Shown here: positions 27,472 through 30,127 of the stretch, one piece after another
How the letters are laid out: every line of letters starts with the position of its first letter
Position numbering within the stretch: position 1 is the first letter of the stretch
Notes under the pieces: model-generated
Told to the model about the DNA's origin: nothing
Databases searched by the model: none
Seen by the model: the letters and a program-made list of their open reading frames with translations, nothing else
From: Candidatus Uhrbacteria bacterium
GTDB taxonomy: Bacteria > Patescibacteriota > Patescibacteriia > UBA9934 > GWF2-40-263
Direction: 5' to 3'
NCBI GenBank assembly: GCA_016208545.1
Contig: JACQXU010000022.1
Coordinates: 41,176-71,302, forward strand
DNA length: 30,127 bases
Program-made: the position numbers and the translations under genes

Positions 27472-28262
27472 GTATGAAAAGCATTGGCATTGCACTGTTT
27501 TTCCACAGAGATATCCACAACAGACGAATTGAAAAAATCAGTAACAACTTGATCGAAAATAGCCGATGATTTTGATACAAAAAATGTGTTCAACCCTTTC
27601 CCATTTACATCAAACGTATTTGACACTTCATCAGCAACGGCTTCACTTGGATCAAACAATTCAATTTTATATTCACGTTTTTTAAACGAACTTTCAAAAA
27701 TAGATCTCGCAAACGGATATTGTGTACATCCAAAAACTAGCATCTGTGCCTGAATTTCTATTGCTTTCTGAATAGCTGGAGCAATTATAATTTCAATTTC
27801 CTTTTTGTCCGCTTTGCGTTCAATCGCGCTAGCTAAATCTGAAAGAGCAATTGCTTCGACCGAACATCCTTGTTGAGCAAGCGCTTGAACGTACATTCCG
27901 GATCGAACAGTCGCTAGCGTTGCCGCAACCAAAATTTTTCCGCAACATCGATCGTGTATCACACGAGAAGCAGGCGTAATCATTTCAATCACACGAGTTT
28001 TTGGTGTGCCAAAAATATCAATAAGAGGCGCGATAACAGAAACTGAAACGCTATTACAAGCGGAAACAAATTGCGTTGCGCCATGCGATTGCAAAAAAGT
28101 CATGGCCCTCAAAGTCAAACCAAACAATTCTTCCGTTTTTTTCGGCCCGTAAGGTAAATTTGCCAAATCTCCAAAGTACACAAGATCAGCTTGTGGAGCT
28201 TTTTTGCGAATTTCTTTTGCAACTCCCAATCCTCCAATTCCTGAATCAAATATGCCAATCAT
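27450..28262 (-). CDS. murI: Glutamate racemase
   Basis: Supplies D-glutamate for peptidoglycan. The 270 residues start MIGIFDSGIGGLGVAKEIRK with Asp6-Ser7, continue VYFGDLANLPYGPKKTEEL, and carry the two catalytic cysteines Cys69 (ACNSVS) and Cys179 (FGCTQYPFA). Most family members have CNT-A at the first site and GCTHYP at the second. Here Gln181 replaces the usual catalysis-assisting His, which may lower activity or reflect lineage variation. The ATG overlaps the stop of the upstream dipeptidase gene as ATGA, so the two are translationally coupled. Confidence 0.9.
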   Translation of the reverse strand: MIGIFDSGIGGLGVAKEIRKKAPQADLVYFGDLANLPYGPKKTEELFGLTLRAMTFLQSHGATQFVSACNSVSVSVIAPLIDIFGTPKTRVIEMITPASRVIHDRCCGKILVAATLATVRSGMYVQALAQQGCSVEAIALSDLASAIERKADKKEIEIIIAPAIQKAIEIQAQMLVFGCTQYPFARSIFESSFKKREYKIELFDPSEAVADEVSNTFDVNGKGLNTFFVSKSSAIFDQVVTDFFNSSVVDISVEKQCNANAFHTCAFLSK

Positions 28263-29209
28263 AAATAAGATTTTAGTACTCGCGCAGAATTTTTATTACA
28301 TATTTTTTCAATCACCTCTTCTGTAAATCCAACACTCATCAAAGCATCAATAAATGACGGCAATGCGTTGAGTGATTCAAGCCCTTCAGGTAATCCCGAA
28401 ATTATTCCTCCAAAATCTGTTCCAACCGCAACAGCGTCCTCACCAGCGATTTTAATTATGTGTTTAATATGAGCGATTACATCATTTATGGAAGACGGTT
28501 TGCCCTTGCCTGTCAAATATGTTCTCGCAAAAAATACACCAATCACTCCGTCTGTTTTTGCAATCGCACGAAGCTGTTCGTCAGAATAATTACGCGGAGA
28601 ATTGCAAAGGGCCCGAGAATTTCCGTGACTGACATAAAGCGGACGATCAATAATTTTTGTTGCGTCCCAAAACGTTTGTTCATTCATGTGCGCCAAATCA
28701 ACAATCATGTTTTTTTTCAAACACCAACGGATCACATTGGCTCCCAACTCTGTCAAACCATTTGACAAATCATTCGCTCCGCCTCCAAGTGGATTTTTTA
28801 AATTCCAAACAGGCCCGAGCGAACGCCAGCCTTTGTCATACCAGCGTTCCAACTGATTCCAATTGTGCTCGTCAAATACATTTAATCCTTCGATGTGTAA
28901 AATGAGTCCAATCGGTCCGTCTGATTTTAAAACTCGATCAATGTCATCTCTTGTTTTAACAATAATCCAATTCTCTTTAACACAAAGTTTTTCATATGAA
29001 TAAAATTCGTGTTCAATCATTTCGTTTGAAACGGGATCTAAAAAATTCTCATGAGGTGGAATTGGAAAAGCAGTCGCAACTACAAGTTTAAGTTTGTTAT
29101 TACGAATCATGTCAGGATTTGTTTGCCACTGATTCTTTGGAAATAAATCCCGGCGATTCATGTGCAAAATCAAATCCTCGTGTTGATCAATAAGTGGAAT
29201 ATCTTGCAT
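28259..29209 (-). CDS. Membrane-dipeptidase-like zinc peptidase (M19)
   Basis: 316 residues from the ATG at 29207-29209. The longer frame would translate through the preceding terminator. Zinc-site residues of the M19 family are all visible: His10 and Asp12 (IDQHEDL), Glu107 (LHIEGLN), His174 (DLAHMNE), His195 (YVSHGNSRAL), with VAVGTDFGG near residue 270. NSPRNYSDEQLRAIAKTDGV is the conserved stretch after the last His. No signal peptide or lipid anchor is seen, so it is probably cytoplasmic. Coupling to murI suggests peptidoglycan-peptide turnover, perhaps cleavage of dipeptides with D-residues. Confidence 0.88.
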   Translation of the reverse strand: MQDIPLIDQHEDLILHMNRRDLFPKNQWQTNPDMIRNNKLKLVVATAFPIPPHENFLDPVSNEMIEHEFYSYEKLCVKENWIIVKTRDDIDRVLKSDGPIGLILHIEGLNVFDEHNWNQLERWYDKGWRSLGPVWNLKNPLGGGANDLSNGLTELGANVIRWCLKKNMIVDLAHMNEQTFWDATKIIDRPLYVSHGNSRALCNSPRNYSDEQLRAIAKTDGVIGVFFARTYLTGKGKPSSINDVIAHIKHIIKIAGEDAVAVGTDFGGIISGLPEGLESLNALPSFIDALMSVGFTEEVIEKICNKNSARVLKSYL

Positions 29210-29213
29210 ATTT

Positions 29214-29251
29214 TTGAAAAAGAAGGGGCTTGTCAGAGACGCAAGCCCCTT
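29214..29251 (-). terminator. Terminator behind the second unrecognised gene
   Basis: On the minus strand AAGGGGCTTG, a 9-nt loop and CAAGCCCCTT are followed by CTTTTTC. It separates the unrecognised gene from the dipeptidase-murI pair only 5 nt before the latter's start. Confidence 0.8.
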
Positions 29252-29259
29252 AAGAAAAG

Positions 29260-30127
29260 TCACTTGTTTGGAACGTGGCGCTCGAAAGTGCGCACAACTT
29301 TGCTGATTTCACACATCGGCGCTTCAAGAGCCCAAGGATGAACGTGAACACCGCCAGCATCCAGAACATCGTACTGCGAAGGCGCGTTTGCGGATTCGAT
29401 TCGATAGAACACTTCCGGACAATTTGCAAGTGCGGCTCGAAGACGATCTCCTTCGGCCTTACGAAGTTTGTTCACTTCCCCGATGACTTTGTAGCGATCA
29501 TCGCCAGCTTCCTGAATACGCTTTCCGTGTTGAACGTTGTCTCTTTGAAGAGAAAGATGCGTCTCAACCAGTTCGTTCAAAGCCGCTTCGCGTCCTTTGA
29601 GGACTACCAGACGAAAGTCGGCCGCTGGAACAAGGTTGAACGTTAGAGTTTCAGGAAGTTTCCATGTTGGCAGAGCAGAACGAACAGCCGTGTAAAGTTC
29701 ATCGAATTTGTCTTTGAGAAGACCGACGTAGCGAACCATGTCAGGACCGGAAAGATGATAGACCTCACTCACACCGCGCTCATGCGCTTCCAAGACGCTA
29801 ATGAGCACAACATTCAAAGCGTTTGGAATAAGAGCGCCGGAATCTGGACGAGTAACTCCGAGCACACCACTGCGAGCCAGATCTGCCCAATCTCGGCATG
29901 AGTAATTGACGACCGTTCCGTTTGCCTGAACGGAACGTTCCCAGAGTGTTGGATGCGAGTTGGCTGTGGCGCGCAGGACATTGGTCGCAGAACGAGATCG
30001 AACACGCAAGTAATCAGAGTAAACTTCGCCTTGAAGTTCAGGCACAGCTTTACGAAGTGAAGCCATGTGTCGCTCCAGCATCGAATCGCCAGAGCGAAAC
30101 CATTCCTCTGCGAGAGAAGACGTCTTA
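29260..30127 (-). CDS. Unrecognised protein, 5' end beyond the window
   Basis: The frame is open to the window edge, so the true start lies outside; at least 288 residues are visible. I do not recognise the family. The sequence is soluble and helical, with SVLEAHERGVSEVYHLSGPD, a region PAADFRLVVLKGREAALNEL, a basic helical part EVNKLRKAEGDRLRAALANC and a C-terminal CEISKVVRTFERHVPNK. Like the gene at 23000-24079 it has GC-richer codons than its neighbours and a terminator immediately behind the stop. The two proteins show no obvious sequence similarity by eye. Confidence 0.75.
   Translation of the reverse strand, partial: KTSSLAEEWFRSGDSMLERHMASLRKAVPELQGEVYSDYLRVRSRSATNVLRATANSHPTLWERSVQANGTVVNYSCRDWADLARSGVLGVTRPDSGALIPNALNVVLISVLEAHERGVSEVYHLSGPDMVRYVGLLKDKFDELYTAVRSALPTWKLPETLTFNLVPAADFRLVVLKGREAALNELVETHLSLQRDNVQHGKRIQEAGDDRYKVIGEVNKLRKAEGDRLRAALANCPEVFYRIESANAPSQYDVLDAGGVHVHPWALEAPMCEISKVVRTFERHVPNK

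Noticed and set aside
29210..29263. Upstream start for the dipeptidase
   Set aside because: It would translate the terminator of the preceding gene; the family sequence begins at 29209.

Overview
The window looks like a metagenome-derived contig from a Candidate Phyla Radiation (Patescibacteria) bacterium. It is AT-rich, and nearly all genes lie on the minus strand. A compact str-S10-spc ribosomal cluster runs rpsL, rpsG, fusA, (three unrelated genes), tuf, rpsJ, rplC, rplD, rplW, rplB, rpsS, rplV, rpsC, rplP, rpmC, rpsQ, rplN, rplX, rplE, rpsN, rpsH, rplF, rplR, rpsE, rplO, secY. rpmD (uL30) is missing between rpsE and rplO, as expected for this group. TGA is used as an ordinary stop codon. 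I saw no rRNA, tRNA, CRISPR array or phage structural gene.

Layout, in + coordinates. 1-4600: aspS (partial), a four-helix-bundle protein gene between inverted repeats, asnS (catalytic end deleted), recO, ruvX, a gene fragment, map, adk. 4600-5035: a GIY-YIG endonuclease element and the secY terminator. 5030-16944: spc and S10 operons plus tuf. 17083-19302: a small hypothetical protein, a kinase-like protein, a membrane-anchored methyltransferase and a candidate small RNA. 19507-22591: fusA, rpsG, rpsL. 22592-23000: a mobile-looking insertion, the str promoter and a composite repeat. 23000-24079: an unrecognised gene with its own promoter and terminator. 24134-26031: an M50 protease gene fused by deletion to murA. 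26117-26847: two paralogous four-helix membrane proteins. 26850-27450: two structured RNA candidates. 27450-29209: murI and an M19 dipeptidase. 29260-30127: a second unrecognised gene, running off the window.

The most interesting signal is a family of very small inverted-repeat elements placed at gene boundaries. Two copies share the end CCCGGTAGTACAAC. One carries a GIY-YIG endonuclease and sits directly 5' of the adk start codon. The other is a 138-bp gene-less version directly 5' of the rpsL start codon. Both sit at TATG, where ATG is the start codon of the downstream gene. The rpsL copy is flanked on both sides by TATG, which suggests target-site duplication of a start codon. The flank geometry suggests the endonuclease may have used the duplicated ATG as its own start. 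A third, unrelated 125-bp hairpin element lies between rplW and rplB, and the four-helix-bundle gene is enclosed by another inverted repeat.

The second theme is RNA. A terminator with a competing anti-terminator lies in the leader of the paralogous membrane pair. A roughly 210-nt closed RNA structure follows murI. A promoter-to-terminator transcript without a convincing gene lies at 17.5-17.7 kb. The third theme is a set of clean deletion junctions in essential genes (asnS, tuf, murA/M50, and the fragment upstream of ruvX). These are probably assembly or population artefacts but should be checked before any biological reading.
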